Shown here in pieces: positions 34,983 through 43,550 of a DNA stretch of 64,000 bases (the first letter of the stretch is position 1; each line of letters begins with the position of its first letter). The stretch is from Zoogloea sp016790385. GTDB taxonomy: Bacteria > Pseudomonadota > Gammaproteobacteria > Burkholderiales > Rhodocyclaceae. A program made the translations under genes and the position numbers. Where the stretch lies: assembly GCF_041916735.1 (NCBI RefSeq), contig NZ_JAYRYY010000013.1; one strand, 5' to 3'. The notes beneath the pieces were generated by a model, which made no database searches, was not told where the DNA came from, and worked only from the letters and a program-made list of their open reading frames with translations.

Positions 34983-35645
34983 ATGAAACTGTTTGCCCAT
35001 TCGCTCCTCACCCTGTGTGCTGTTCTTGCTGCCGGTGCCGCTCAGGCCGCCCCCGTGGTGCATACCACCGACTTCATCAACAACGCCCAACGTACCCAGT
35101 TCAACAGCTTCGAGAGCATCCCCAACGACGGGTCGATGTACACCGGAAGCGGGGCCTATACCGAAGGCGGCATCAGCGTGCAGCAGATCAACCCGTCCCC
35201 CTACGGTATCTGGGTGACCTACAACCCGGGTGGTCGGGATGGCAACCGTGCCTGGTACCCCAATGGTGGCGATTCCGGCTACACCTCGCTGAGCCTCTCC
35301 AGCGGCCTGGACTTTGGCGATGTGGGCTTCGTGATCGGCAGCGGTAATTATTCTCACACCCTTGCCTACTTCGAACTTTGGGACGACGGCGCGCTGGTGT
35401 TGTCCGGCTCCGTGGCGCATGGCACCAGCTTCCACTACCTCGGTTTCGAAGGTGGCGGCTTTGACACCATCCTGCTGCGCGATGGCGTTGCCGGCCGATC
35501 CCTGCATGACGGCACCCACAATGCGCTGGCCATCGATGCCATCGAAATCCGCGCCAGCCAGCAGGTGCCGGAACCCGCCAGCATGGCCCTGACGGCCCTC
35601 GGCCTTGCCAGTCTGGGTGTCCTGCGCCGCAAGACTCAGGCCTGA
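34983..35645 (+). CDS. PEP-CTERM sorting-domain exported protein
   Basis: A 220-aa exported protein with a signal peptide (LLTLCAVLAAGAAQAAPVVH) and a canonical PEP-CTERM signal at the end: VPEPASMALTALGLASLGVL, then RRKTQA. The body (about 25-190) is rich in Gly, Ser, Tyr and Asp and probably beta-stranded; no enzyme motif seen. PEP-CTERM proteins are sorted by exosortase, usually linked to exopolysaccharide. The frame is open to 34914, but the ATG at 34983 begins the signal peptide. A terminator follows. Confidence 0.88.
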   Translation: MKLFAHSLLTLCAVLAAGAAQAAPVVHTTDFINNAQRTQFNSFESIPNDGSMYTGSGAYTEGGISVQQINPSPYGIWVTYNPGGRDGNRAWYPNGGDSGYTSLSLSSGLDFGDVGFVIGSGNYSHTLAYFELWDDGALVLSGSVAHGTSFHYLGFEGGGFDTILLRDGVAGRSLHDGTHNALAIDAIEIRASQQVPEPASMALTALGLASLGVLRRKTQA

Positions 35646-35675
35646 TCGCTGAACTGAGCCGCAGCGCTTCATCAG

Positions 35676-35706
35676 CCCGGTCGGGGGTATCCCGCCCGGG
35701 TTTTTT
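35676..35706 (+). terminator. Rho-independent terminator after the PEP-CTERM gene
   Basis: A 10-bp stem (35676-35685 with 35691-35700, one mismatch) and GGTAT loop are followed by six T residues at 35701-35706, 30 bp after the stop codon. Confidence 0.87.
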
Positions 35707-35756
35707 ATTTCAGCTACCCCGGGGCGACCCCGGCCTTCACGCACTGCGGATGGCGC

Positions 35757-36410
35757 TCAGGGGGTCTTTCCGTCGGTCTTGGGCAGACTCTCGTCCGCAG
35801 CGCGTGCGGCCATGTCGTAGTAGCGGCACGACGCATTGGCGATGCGCAGAGCGTCGATACGATTCAACAGCTTCTCTTCGTAGTCCTTTTCGCCGCTGAT
35901 CGGCTGTGGCAGGCGCCGGTAAGCTTCCAGGTCGCTGCGGATCGTCTCGGAGAGCTGCTTCAGCGCTTCGCGGGTGTCCTGGGGGGTGTCGCTGTTCTCC
36001 CGGAAAGTCTGCTGGAGCGGATTGGCCAGTCCTGCCAGGCCGCTGGCCAGTGCGGCACAGTGGGGGCAGGTCGCGATGGCTCCGATGACGCCGATCAGAC
36101 CGCCGGCGATTGAAATCCGCTCGGCCCGGATCGTCTGCTTTTCGAGCTTGCTGCGCAGCACCCCGGTGCGCCCGTCGCATTGTTGCAACAGCTGCTCGAA
36201 GGCTTTGTTGATGGCGTCGATGCTGTTCTCGACTACGGGTGCTGGATTGACTGGTGCGAGCGCTCTGGGACCTCTGGCGGCGGCCGGTGCCGGCAAATTG
36301 CGGTTTCGGCTCGCTTCGTTCAGCAGCGAGGAGATGGCGGCATCGTCATAGGCCAGTGCGCTGCCGAACTGGAGTGTGGAGAGCAGCGCGGCCAGAAGCA
36401 GTTTATTCAT
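35757..36410 (-). CDS. Exported helical protein, function unknown
   Basis: A 217-aa protein with a signal peptide (LLLAALLSTLQFGSALAYDD) and GGGAGG five bases before the ATG at 36410, which decides the start. The mature part is mostly helical. A central hydrophobic stretch (about 118-150, ISIAGGLIGVIGAIATCPHC) carries a CPHC motif like thioredoxin-fold redox sites, but no thioredoxin fold surrounds it. It lies 63 bp downstream of the astacin-like protease in the same direction, so it may be its substrate, inhibitor or partner. Family not recognised. Confidence 0.65.
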   Translation of the reverse strand: MNKLLLAALLSTLQFGSALAYDDAAISSLLNEASRNRNLPAPAAARGPRALAPVNPAPVVENSIDAINKAFEQLLQQCDGRTGVLRSKLEKQTIRAERISIAGGLIGVIGAIATCPHCAALASGLAGLANPLQQTFRENSDTPQDTREALKQLSETIRSDLEAYRRLPQPISGEKDYEEKLLNRIDALRIANASCRYYDMAARAADESLPKTDGKTP

Positions 36411-36473
36411 GGAGCCTCCCGGTGATTGGGAAATCGCAGCCTCGCTGTGGCGGGGCTGCGCTGCCGGCACAGC

Positions 36474-37307
36474 TCACTTGCCGGGCTTGGGGTACATCTC
36501 CTTCATCTTGACGATGTCCTTGGGGGAGAGCGCCGCGTTGGTGTTGGTGGGGCCAAGGCCGTCGGCGAACAGGCGTCCGTCAAAAGCGTAGAGCATGATG
36601 GAGGCATCGTCGAAGTCGGTGGCGGAGGTGCCATCCATGGGGTACTTGCGGAGCACGTTGCGGTCGATGTCGTCGGGGCTCCAGAAGTTCGGGGGGCCCT
36701 GAAAGTATTTGAGCACGGCTTCCCGGTTCCAGACCCGGGAGAATTTTGGCGACTGGTGTTCGTGGATGCAGCCAAGGGCGTGCCCGAATTCATGCAGCAC
36801 CACGCGGGAATACTCGGCATCGTCGGTGGTGTCGCGCAGCCAGCCGTAGTTCATGGTGGGCTGGTGCGGGGGGAAGTAGGCGGTGTTGAGGGCGTCACGC
36901 CCAACCGCCGACCACGAGCCTGCGTCGGCGTAGAAGGAGATCCGGATCTCGGCGGCGCCGCTGGTGACGAACTTGAGCTTTACGTTGACGGTTTTTTCCC
37001 ACTGCAGGGCAACGGCTTTGACCTTCTTCTGCATCTTCGGCGAACCGTCGAGAAAGCGGCAGCGCAGGACGGTGCCCGGCGCCCAACGCTTGGTCAGGCG
37101 CACGGCCATGCGTGCCTTGCCCATGGCTTCCTCGTCGCTCAGGGGCTTGGATGAGGCGTCCACCAGGGCGCTGCGCAGGCTGCGCCGTGCATGCAGTTCG
37201 GGGTCCAGTTCGTCGGGAATGATGCGTTCAAAGCAGATGCGCATCGGCCCCTCATCCGGTGCGGCGGTCTGTACCGTTTCGGGCTTGCCCTTCGTTTGCT
37301 TGGCCAT
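36474..37307 (-). CDS. Astacin-like (M12A) zinc metalloprotease
   Basis: A 277-aa protein with the extended zinc-binding motif HEFGHALGCIHEHQSP (about residues 171-186; three His ligands plus catalytic Glu, HExxHxxGxxH) and a downstream Met-turn candidate ASIMLYAF near 235. This fits astacin-like M12 metallopeptidases. No signal peptide is visible; the N-terminus is charged (MAKQTKGKPETV), so it may act inside the cell or leave by a non-Sec route. Substrate unknown. An exported helical protein is encoded just downstream. Confidence 0.85.
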   Translation of the reverse strand: MAKQTKGKPETVQTAAPDEGPMRICFERIIPDELDPELHARRSLRSALVDASSKPLSDEEAMGKARMAVRLTKRWAPGTVLRCRFLDGSPKMQKKVKAVALQWEKTVNVKLKFVTSGAAEIRISFYADAGSWSAVGRDALNTAYFPPHQPTMNYGWLRDTTDDAEYSRVVLHEFGHALGCIHEHQSPKFSRVWNREAVLKYFQGPPNFWSPDDIDRNVLRKYPMDGTSATDFDDASIMLYAFDGRLFADGLGPTNTNAALSPKDIVKMKEMYPKPGK

Positions 37308-37406
37308 GCTGTCCTCCCTGTTTGGTTGCGCCTGAAGACATGGGGATATGTATTCAGGTTTAGCAGAGGGTGTGCAGCATGCAAGGCCGTTTGCGGCCCG
37401 GTGGGT

Positions 37407-38204
37407 TCAGCGTCCGAAGGTGGCCCGCACCACCTCCAGCAAGGCGTCGGCCACGTCGGCGTCGTCGGTCAGGCTCTCCACCAGTGCCGATCGGCAGGCC
37501 TCCACCGGGTCCAGGCCAACCTTCACCAGCTTGGCTGCGTAGACCAGCAGCCGGGTGGATACCACTTCTTCCAGATCCACATCCTTCAGGCTGCGCAGGC
37601 GCCCGGCAATGGACACGAGCTGCCGGGCCAGCATTGGGTCGCAGGCGGCTTCGCCGACCAGGATGGACTCTTCCCGGGCCGAGGCGGGGAAGTCGAAGCG
37701 CAGGCTGATGAAGCGCTGGCGCGTGGAGGGTTTGAGGCCCTTCAGGAAGTTCTGATAGCCCGGGTTGTAGGACATCACCAGCATGAAGCTGTCGGGGGCG
37801 TGAAGGAGTTCGCCGGTGCGCTCGATGGGCAGCACGCGGCGGTCATCGGCGAGGGGGTGGATGACCACGGTGGTGTCGCGGCGGGCCTCGACCACTTCGT
37901 CCAGGTAGCAGATGCCGCCGCTGCGCACGGCGCGGGTAAGGGGGCCGTCGCTCCATACGGTCTGTCCGTCACCCAGCAGGTGGCGGCCTACCAGGTCGGC
38001 GGCGGTGAGGTCGTCGTGGCAGGCGACGGTGAAGAGGGGCAGGCCGAGACGGGCGGCCATGTGGGCAACGAAGCGGGTCTTGCCGACGCCGGTGGGGCCT
38101 TTGATGAGCAGCGGGAGGCGGTTCTTCCAGGCTTGCTCGAAGACCTCCACTTCGTTGCCGGCGGCTTCATAGAAGGGAATGTCGGTGGTCATGGGGGCGT
38201 TCAT
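37407..38204 (-). CDS. norQ: MoxR-type AAA+ ATPase NorQ/NirQ (CbbQ family)
   Basis: A 265-aa AAA+ ATPase of the CbbQ/NirQ/NorQ group, which with NorD activates nitric oxide reductase (or, for CbbQ, Rubisco). Walker A is KGPTGVGKTRF (about residue 36) and Walker B is GICYLDEVVEAR (about 97); the C-terminal CbbQ region is present. The start at 38204 overlaps the norF-like stop by 4 nt. Adjacency to norF and norE homologues makes NorQ the best reading. norD is not in the window. Confidence 0.88.
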   Translation of the reverse strand: MNAPMTTDIPFYEAAGNEVEVFEQAWKNRLPLLIKGPTGVGKTRFVAHMAARLGLPLFTVACHDDLTAADLVGRHLLGDGQTVWSDGPLTRAVRSGGICYLDEVVEARRDTTVVIHPLADDRRVLPIERTGELLHAPDSFMLVMSYNPGYQNFLKGLKPSTRQRFISLRFDFPASAREESILVGEAACDPMLARQLVSIAGRLRSLKDVDLEEVVSTRLLVYAAKLVKVGLDPVEACRSALVESLTDDADVADALLEVVRATFGR

Positions 38205-38473
38205 TTGAGGGCGATCCAGTAGGCGATGGCGATGAGAACAGAGACGAGCAGCAGCCAGCCGATCACGAGGCCGCGCCAGAAGAATTTGACTCCGCGCAGG
38301 CCCATGAAGTCGAGCACGACGAGACGCCCCTTGACGAAGCTGATGGCCAGCAGGGTGAGCATGGCCAGCGGGCCGGTGATGCCGAGGCGCTCGCCCGCCT
38401 CGCCGATGGCCCAGGTGGCGAGGGTGGCCACCAGCAGGATGGCCCACACGGCGTTGAGGTGACGGGTGTTCAT
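38201..38473 (-). CDS. norF: NorF-like / cytochrome oxidase subunit IV-like membrane protein
   Basis: A 90-aa protein with three hydrophobic helices (LNAVWAILLVATLATWAI; PLAMLTLLAISFVKG; GLVIGWLLLVSVLIAIAYWI), the size and layout of NorF and of the prokaryotic cytochrome oxidase subunit IV family. The ATG at 38473 overlaps the norE stop by 4 nt and its own stop overlaps norQ. NorF is needed for full NO reductase activity in Paracoccus. The assignment rests mainly on context. Confidence 0.78.
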   Translation of the reverse strand: MNTRHLNAVWAILLVATLATWAIGEAGERLGITGPLAMLTLLAISFVKGRLVVLDFMGLRGVKFFWRGLVIGWLLLVSVLIAIAYWIALK

Positions 38474-39066
38474 CGCATCACATAGACCAGCGGAAAGAGG
38501 ACGATCCACACCAGATCCACCATGTGCCAGTAGGCCGCGCCGCTTTCTATGCCGTTCATGTCGGCTGGGCCGTAGGCGCCCTGGCGGGTCTTCACCCACA
38601 GGGCGGCCAGGATCACCATGCCAAGGATGACGTGCATGAAGTGGAAGAAGGTGAGGGACAGGTAGAACATGTAGAAGGTGTTGGTGGACAGGTTGATGCC
38701 TGCTTCGAACTTGGCGGCGTATTCCACGCCTTTCACCACCAGGAAGCCGGCGCCGCAGGCGATCCCGCCCAGCAGCCAGCGCGCGCCGGTGGCGGAGCGC
38801 GCCCGGCCGACGGCTTCGACCGCCCGGGCCACGCAGGCACTGCCGGATATCAGCAATACAGTGTTGAGGGCGCCGGCCTGCCGGTCGAGGGTCTGCTGCA
38901 TGCTGTCGAAGAGCGCGACATTGCGTGCCCGGGCGAAGGCGTAGGCGGCAAAGAACACGCCAAAGGCCAGCAGTTCGGCGAGGATGAAGAACCAGATCGC
39001 CAGATCGCCCGGTGGTGCGGAGGCTGGGGCGGAGGTGGCTGAGCTTGGCGTGGGGGCGGCTTCCAT
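38470..39066 (-). CDS. norE: NorE-like cytochrome c oxidase subunit III family protein
   Basis: A 198-aa membrane protein of the haem-copper oxidase subunit III family, with about five helices (AIWFFILAELLAFGVFFAAY near residue 21 and FYMFYLSLTFFHFMHVILGM near 130). Its short form and linkage to norF and norQ fit NorE. The ATG at 39066 was chosen; a TTG at 39114 in the same frame lacks support. It is the first gene of a tightly overlapping norE-norF-norQ unit. Confidence 0.85.
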   Translation of the reverse strand: MEAAPTPSSATSAPASAPPGDLAIWFFILAELLAFGVFFAAYAFARARNVALFDSMQQTLDRQAGALNTVLLISGSACVARAVEAVGRARSATGARWLLGGIACGAGFLVVKGVEYAAKFEAGINLSTNTFYMFYLSLTFFHFMHVILGMVILAALWVKTRQGAYGPADMNGIESGAAYWHMVDLVWIVLFPLVYVMR

Positions 39067-39100
39067 GTCCGGAGTGTCGCTGCATCGGGGCGAGCCGGCC

Positions 39101-39114
39101 TTGATCTGTCCCAA
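39101..39114 (-). promoter_or_regulatory. Possible FNR/DNR-type site upstream of norE
   Basis: On the minus strand TTGGG-ACAG-ATCAA matches TTGAT-N4-ATCAA at 8 of 10 positions with one perfect half. A class II position would place transcription start at about the norE ATG itself, and no good -10 box is seen, so support is weak. Confidence 0.3.
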
Positions 39115-39231
39115 GTTCCGATTGACGGACGCTCACTGCGGGCGTCCCTCAATGCGATGCGTGGCGACGTGCGAGACCATCAGTCAGGGGGGGCGCCGTT
39201 GCCGGGCTGTCGCAAGCGGCGAGGGCCGGTT

Positions 39232-39732
39232 TCAGTAAATGAAGGGAATCAGCTTGCGCACCCGCCGACGGTACGCGGCGTAGGTGGGGAAGCGGGCCAG
39301 CAGCCAGCTTTCCTCACGTCGCGATTTGAGATCAAAAAAGACTGACAGCAGGCAGGCCCAGGCCAGGGCCGGCCAGCTCTGCACGAACAGCGCCCAGCCG
39401 AAGCCGGCGCTGATCAGCCCACCGTAGATCGGATGGCGTACCCAGGCGTACAGGCCTGTTTCGACCAGCGAGCTGTCGTCCCGGGGGTGGGGGAGGGGGG
39501 TAAGGTTTCTGCCCAGCCCGATGGCCGCGGCCACCGAACAGGCGATTCCGACCACCAGCAGTGCCAGCCCGCCGACCCTTGCCGGGCCCGCCAGATAGGC
39601 CGGCCAAGGGGGGAATGTTTCCTTGCCCGAGGGGCCGAACAGGATCAGACCGAACAGCAGCACCTGCACGGCCACATAGGCCTCACCGCGCTGTCCCTTC
39701 CACCATGGTGTGGAACTCATCGGGGCGGCCAT
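39232..39732 (-). CDS. Isoprenylcysteine carboxyl methyltransferase (ICMT)-like membrane protein
   Basis: A 166-aa protein with about four helices and the C-terminal ICMT/PEMT motif: VETGLYAWVRHPIYGG (about 91-106), then REESWLLARFPTYAAYRRRV. These enzymes use SAM at the membrane; bacterial substrates are mostly unknown. Two in-frame ATG starts (39732 and 39720) are possible, neither with a strong ribosome site. It lies 165 bp upstream of norE on the same strand; a functional link is not evident. Confidence 0.8.
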   Translation of the reverse strand: MAAPMSSTPWWKGQRGEAYVAVQVLLFGLILFGPSGKETFPPWPAYLAGPARVGGLALLVVGIACSVAAAIGLGRNLTPLPHPRDDSSLVETGLYAWVRHPIYGGLISAGFGWALFVQSWPALAWACLLSVFFDLKSRREESWLLARFPTYAAYRRRVRKLIPFIY

Positions 39733-39871
39733 CCCGTCAAAGGCGGCATCGGCGGGTGAGTCATGGGGGTGTCTGGCTGGAATGGAGCGTCCATGCTCCC
39801 ACGGGGCTTGCCCCGGGTAAAGGGGCGGGCGGCCTCACCGGGGAGGGCCGGCCCCGGTTGAAGGGCGCCCT

Positions 39872-40186
39872 TCAGCCGACCACGAATCCGGGAATGTCGA
39901 TGCGAGCCGCGGGCCGGTCGAGCACCACGGCGACGCATGCGGCAAATTTGCGGGCCCATTCTCCACCCTGGGCAAATCGCTGCTCGCCGCCATACTTGGC
40001 GACATTGAGAATCACATCGAGCATGAGCACCTTGCCGACCGGATTGCTGGGCGTGCATTCGAGGGCATCAAATTCGTCCTGTAGCCATTCGCGGGCCGCA
40101 TCCTTGGAAAGGGCTGCCACATCCTGGGCATGGACATTGAATTCGTACTCCCGGTCGGCCCGGAATACGACGGTGAGGTGGTGCAT
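39872..40186 (-). CDS. Small cytoplasmic protein, function unknown
   Basis: A 104-aa protein starting at the ATG at 40186 with a strong GAGGAGA site six bases upstream. It has no signal peptide or membrane segment. The N-terminal half reads like a beta-alpha unit (MHHLTVVFRADREYEFNVHA, then DVAALSKDAAREWLQDEFDA). The frame stays open further upstream, but that stretch overlaps ampG on the other strand and is not coding. It is divergent from ampG. Family not recognised. Confidence 0.65.
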   Translation of the reverse strand: MHHLTVVFRADREYEFNVHAQDVAALSKDAAREWLQDEFDALECTPSNPVGKVLMLDVILNVAKYGGEQRFAQGGEWARKFAACVAVVLDRPAARIDIPGFVVG

Positions 40187-40297
40187 GCGTGTCTCCTCGC
40201 TATTTTTTACCCCGATTTCCGCATTTTTCGGCGCGCGTCGGCCGGAATCAAGTAACCGATTGTTATCATCGGGCGCTTGTTCCAACGATGCCTCCCC

Positions 40298-41560
40298 ATG
40301 ACAGCCTCCCCCTGGCGTGCCCTCGCCAACCGCCGCATGCTCATCTGCGTGCTGACCGGCTTCTCTTCGGGCCTTCCCCTGTATCTGTTGCTCAATCTGG
40401 TGCCCGCCTGGCTGAAGACGGAAGGTCTGTCCCTGAAGGCCATCGGTGCCTTTGCGCTGATCCAGTTTCCTTACACCTGGAAGTTCATCTGGTCGCCCTT
40501 TCTGGATCGCTATGCGCTGCCTTTGCTGGGGCGCCGCCGGGGCTGGATGGGGGCCACCCAGTTGCTTCTGCTTGGCACCATCGCGTGGCTCGGCACGCTC
40601 TCGCCCACCGTCGACCTGGGGCTGGTGATCGGTCTCACGGCCGTGATCGCCTTCCTCTCGGCCACCCAGGACATCGTGCTCGATGCCTATCGGCGCGAGT
40701 TGCTGCCGGAAATCGAGCTGGGTATCGGCAACGCCATCCATGTGAACGCGTACAAGCTGGCCGGGTTGGTGCCGGGCTCCCTTTCACTGGTGCTGGCCGA
40801 TCATCTGCCCTGGCAGCAGGTCTTCCTGGTGACCGCGCTCTTCATGGCCCCCGGCCTGGTCATGACGCTGATGGTCAAGGAGCCGGTGACCGCGGCCGGC
40901 GCCCCGCGCACGCTGCGGGACGCGGTGATCGAGCCGTTTCGCGAGTTCTTCGGACGCCATGGGGTGCGGTCTGCCCTGGTGGTGCTGGGCTTCATCTTTC
41001 TCTACAAGCTGGGGGACTCCCTGTGTACGGCCCTGGCCACGCCTTTTTACCTGGACATGGGTTTCTCCAAGACCGAGATCGGTCTGATCGCCAAGAACGC
41101 CGGCCTGTGGCCGAGCGTGATCGGGGGTTTGCTGGGCGGGCTGTGGATGGTCAAACTGGGTATCAACCGGGCGTTGTGGGTTTTCGGGGTGGTGCAGTGG
41201 GTGGCGATCTATGGTTTTGCATGGCTGGCGTGGCTCGGGCCCGCCGAGGCTGATGCCTCCCGCCTGGGCGTGCTGGCGATGGTCATCGGCCTGGAGGCGC
41301 TGGGCGTCGGCCTGGGGACCACGGCCTTCGTGGCCTACATGGCCCGCACGACCCATCCGGCCTACACGGCCACCCAGCTGGCCCTGTTCACCAGCCTGAT
41401 GGCCGTGCCCCGCACCTTCATCAATGCTTCGGCCGGCTGGCTGGTGGAGGCCATGGGGTGGTACAACTTCTTCCTGTTGTGCGGTGTTCTGGCGATTCCC
41501 GGCATGCTCCTGCTGTTCAAGGTGGCGCCCTGGCATGAGCGCCCGGAAGGCACTGCCTGA
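40298..41560 (+). CDS. ampG: AmpG-family muropeptide permease (MFS)
   Basis: A 420-aa major-facilitator permease with about 12 helices. The AmpG hallmarks are present: TGFSSGLPLYLLLNLVPAWL at the start, FPYTWKFIWSPFLDRY near residue 60, and SATQDIVLDAYRREL near 123. AmpG imports anhydro-muropeptides for cell-wall recycling and, where ampC is present, affects beta-lactamase induction. The ATG at 40298 begins the family-typical N-terminus. A -10-like TATCAT at 40264-40269 lies just upstream, without a clear -35. Confidence 0.88.
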   Translation: MTASPWRALANRRMLICVLTGFSSGLPLYLLLNLVPAWLKTEGLSLKAIGAFALIQFPYTWKFIWSPFLDRYALPLLGRRRGWMGATQLLLLGTIAWLGTLSPTVDLGLVIGLTAVIAFLSATQDIVLDAYRRELLPEIELGIGNAIHVNAYKLAGLVPGSLSLVLADHLPWQQVFLVTALFMAPGLVMTLMVKEPVTAAGAPRTLRDAVIEPFREFFGRHGVRSALVVLGFIFLYKLGDSLCTALATPFYLDMGFSKTEIGLIAKNAGLWPSVIGGLLGGLWMVKLGINRALWVFGVVQWVAIYGFAWLAWLGPAEADASRLGVLAMVIGLEALGVGLGTTAFVAYMARTTHPAYTATQLALFTSLMAVPRTFINASAGWLVEAMGWYNFFLLCGVLAIPGMLLLFKVAPWHERPEGTA

Positions 41561-41587
41561 TTCTTCTTCGACCTTTTCCCCGCTTCC

Positions 41588-42310
41588 ATGACCCCGCTAG
41601 AAGACGCCGCCCGCACCCTTTCCGACACCCTCGACCGCCTGCGCTTTGGGCCGCCGGTGAGCCATGTCTACAACCCGCTGACCTACGCCTGGGCACCCAA
41701 TGCGGTCTATCTCCAGCGCTATGGGAAGGGGCGCAAACGGGTGGTGTTCGTGGGGATGAATCCCGGCCCCTTTGGCATGGTTCAGACCGGGGTGCCCTTC
41801 GGCGAGATTGCGGCAGTGCGCGACTGGATGGGGATCGAGGCGGATGTGTTGCAGCCCGCGATCGAAAATCCGAAACGTCCTGTGGAGGGCTTTGGGTGCG
41901 CCCGTTCGGAGGTGAGCGGCCGGCGTCTGTGGGGGCTTTTTGCCGAGCGCTACGGTACCGCCGAGGCCTTTTTCGCTGAGCATTTCGTGGCCAATTACTG
42001 CCCCCTCGCGTTTTTCGAAGGGGGCCGCAATCTCACCCCCGACAAGCTGCCTGCCGATGAACAGGCGCCCCTGCTGGCCGCCTGCGACGCGCATCTGCGC
42101 GAGGTGATTGGCATATTGCAGCCGGACTGGGTGATCGGCGTGGGCGCCTGGGCTGAGCAGCGTGCCCGCCTGGCGCTGGCAGGCCTGTCGCTACAGGTGG
42201 GTAGGGTGCTCCATCCCAGCCCGGCGAGCCCCGCCGCCAACCGGGGCTGGAGCGAGGCGGCGACCCGGCAGCTGATTGAACAGGACGTCTGGTCTCGGCC
42301 GCATCCGTGA
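41588..42310 (+). CDS. SMUG1-type uracil-DNA glycosylase
   Basis: A 240-aa DNA glycosylase of the UDG superfamily, family 3 (SMUG1). Motif 1 is FVGMNPGPFGMVQTGVPFGE (about 55-74), with the Asn used for catalysis. Motif 2 is LHPSPASPAANRGW (about 208-221), whose His and insertion residues fit SMUG1. It should excise uracil and related damaged pyrimidines from DNA. It follows ampG by 27 bp and may be co-transcribed. Bacterial SMUG1 is uncommon and known from a scattered set of proteobacteria. Confidence 0.88.
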   Translation: MTPLEDAARTLSDTLDRLRFGPPVSHVYNPLTYAWAPNAVYLQRYGKGRKRVVFVGMNPGPFGMVQTGVPFGEIAAVRDWMGIEADVLQPAIENPKRPVEGFGCARSEVSGRRLWGLFAERYGTAEAFFAEHFVANYCPLAFFEGGRNLTPDKLPADEQAPLLAACDAHLREVIGILQPDWVIGVGAWAEQRARLALAGLSLQVGRVLHPSPASPAANRGWSEAATRQLIEQDVWSRPHP

Positions 42311-42324
42311 TCTCCGGCCCGAGC

Positions 42325-42789
42325 TCAAGGTTTCGGGGTGATGTCCTTGAGGGACGCGTCCACCTGCCGGGCGATCTCCAGCATGGTGTTGCGTGATGCC
42401 GTGGCGGCCTCCACAACGGCCTTCGCCACGTCGAGCATTTCCGGCTGTCCGGATCCCGTCGGAACGGGAAGCTTTGTGGCAGCGCTGAGCAATCGTGTGA
42501 GTTCGCGCTGGTTCTCGGCGATGACCTCATTGAAGTCGATGGCGTAGCCCACGGCCTGCTGAATCAGCTGGTGGGCGATCCCGGACCGGGTTTCGCAGAA
42601 GGCTGGCATGCCCTGGGCCGCCATCAGGGCTCTAATGCCCGAAAGATTGCTTTCCGTGATGGAGCGGGTGGCCTTGACGTTCAGGGCTATCAGCCGTTGG
42701 GCGCACACGAAGGTGCCCTCATAGAGCGCCCGCAGGGCATCGAAGTTGCCCTGGCCCGAGGGGGTGAGCAACTGCTGGAACGTGAGCAT
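42325..42789 (-). CDS. Phasin family protein
   Basis: A 154-aa helical protein beginning MLTFQQLLTPSGQGNFDALR, with AAGGAGAT about seven bases upstream of the ATG at 42789. It has the amphipathic-helix pattern of phasins that coat polyhydroxyalkanoate granules (LYEGTFVCAQRLIALNVKAT, then NFDEVI-like segments). The frame is open to 43134, but that extension overlaps infA and has no ribosome site. It converges with the SMUG1 gene, 14 bp apart. PHA synthase genes are not in the window. Confidence 0.83.
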   Translation of the reverse strand: MLTFQQLLTPSGQGNFDALRALYEGTFVCAQRLIALNVKATRSITESNLSGIRALMAAQGMPAFCETRSGIAHQLIQQAVGYAIDFNEVIAENQRELTRLLSAATKLPVPTGSGQPEMLDVAKAVVEAATASRNTMLEIARQVDASLKDITPKP

Positions 42790-43018
42790 GGATGGATCTC
42801 CTTGGCAACAAGCCGCGAACCTGAGCTTTCCCGGGCGCGGTCGCGGCCCGATGTCCGGCTCATGGGAACACCATAAACGCTCCCCGGCAAGACGTGCTTG
42901 CGTACCGTCAAGAGTCTGCGTAATCGGGATGGCCGACGAGGGTTGCCTTCGTGCGGACGCAAGGCCGAAAACGCCCCCGCGTTTCCGGCAGGGGGGCTGA
43001 GGAGATCCGCCGGGTTGC

Positions 43019-43282
43019 TCAGTAGCGGCGCGGCGCCGGTGTCGGCGCACCACCCGGGCGGGCGGGCAGGTGACGGAAGGTGATGCGGCCCTTGGAGAGG
43101 TCGTAGGGTGACATCTCCAGGGTGACTTCGTCACCGGCGATGATGCGGATGTGGTTCTTCTTGAGCTTGCCGCCGGAGTAGGCGATCAGGGTGTGGCCGT
43201 TGTCGAGGGTCACTCGGTAACGTCCGTCGGGCAGCACTTCGGTGACGCTGCCGTGCATTTCAATCAGTTCTTCCTTGGCCAT
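43019..43282 (-). CDS. infA: Translation initiation factor IF-1 (second, 87-aa form)
   Basis: An 87-aa S1/OB-fold factor (MAKEELIEMHGSVTEVLPDG, then HIRIIAGDEVTLEMSPYDLS). It binds the 30S A site during initiation. It is longer than the standard 72-aa IF-1 because of a Pro/Arg-rich tail (ARPGGAPTPAPRRY). Betaproteobacteria often carry a second infA of this length outside the ribosomal-protein operon, which this resembles. The gene has a leader of over 200 bp reaching to the tRNA terminator. Confidence 0.92.
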   Translation of the reverse strand: MAKEELIEMHGSVTEVLPDGRYRVTLDNGHTLIAYSGGKLKKNHIRIIAGDEVTLEMSPYDLSKGRITFRHLPARPGGAPTPAPRRY

Positions 43283-43506
43283 GTCGGGCTCCTTGTGGGT
43301 GGCCGGGCGGCGTCCCTGCATGGGGCGTGTCGGCCTCGGCCCGCCACCGCCTTGGTGGGCCAGTTTGTGCCGCCGCCGCAAGGGGCAATGGCGATTGAAT
43401 GTCGGCGCTTGGTTCGGCGGGCCGGCGACGGGTGCCCGCAAACAGGATCGCAGGCGAAGATGAAAGGCGTTTTACTCCATGCAGCATGGTGCTCCTACTG
43501 CATGTC

Positions 43507-43539
43507 AAAAAAACAAGGCCACCGCGTTGGGTGGCCTTG
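43507..43539 (-). terminator. Rho-independent terminator of the tRNA-Lys operon
   Basis: On the minus strand CAAGGCCACC (43539-43530) pairs with GGTGGCCTTG (43523-43514) around a 6-nt loop, and is followed by seven T residues (43513-43507). It lies 12 bp after the second tRNA. Confidence 0.93.
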
Positions 43540-43550
43540 TCTCTGCAATC

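Noticed and set aside
38201..39136. A 311-codon extension of the norF-like gene
   Set aside because: The upstream part lies over norE in another frame and is Arg/Pro-rich. The ATG at 38473 overlapping the norE stop gives a normal 90-aa NorF-like protein.
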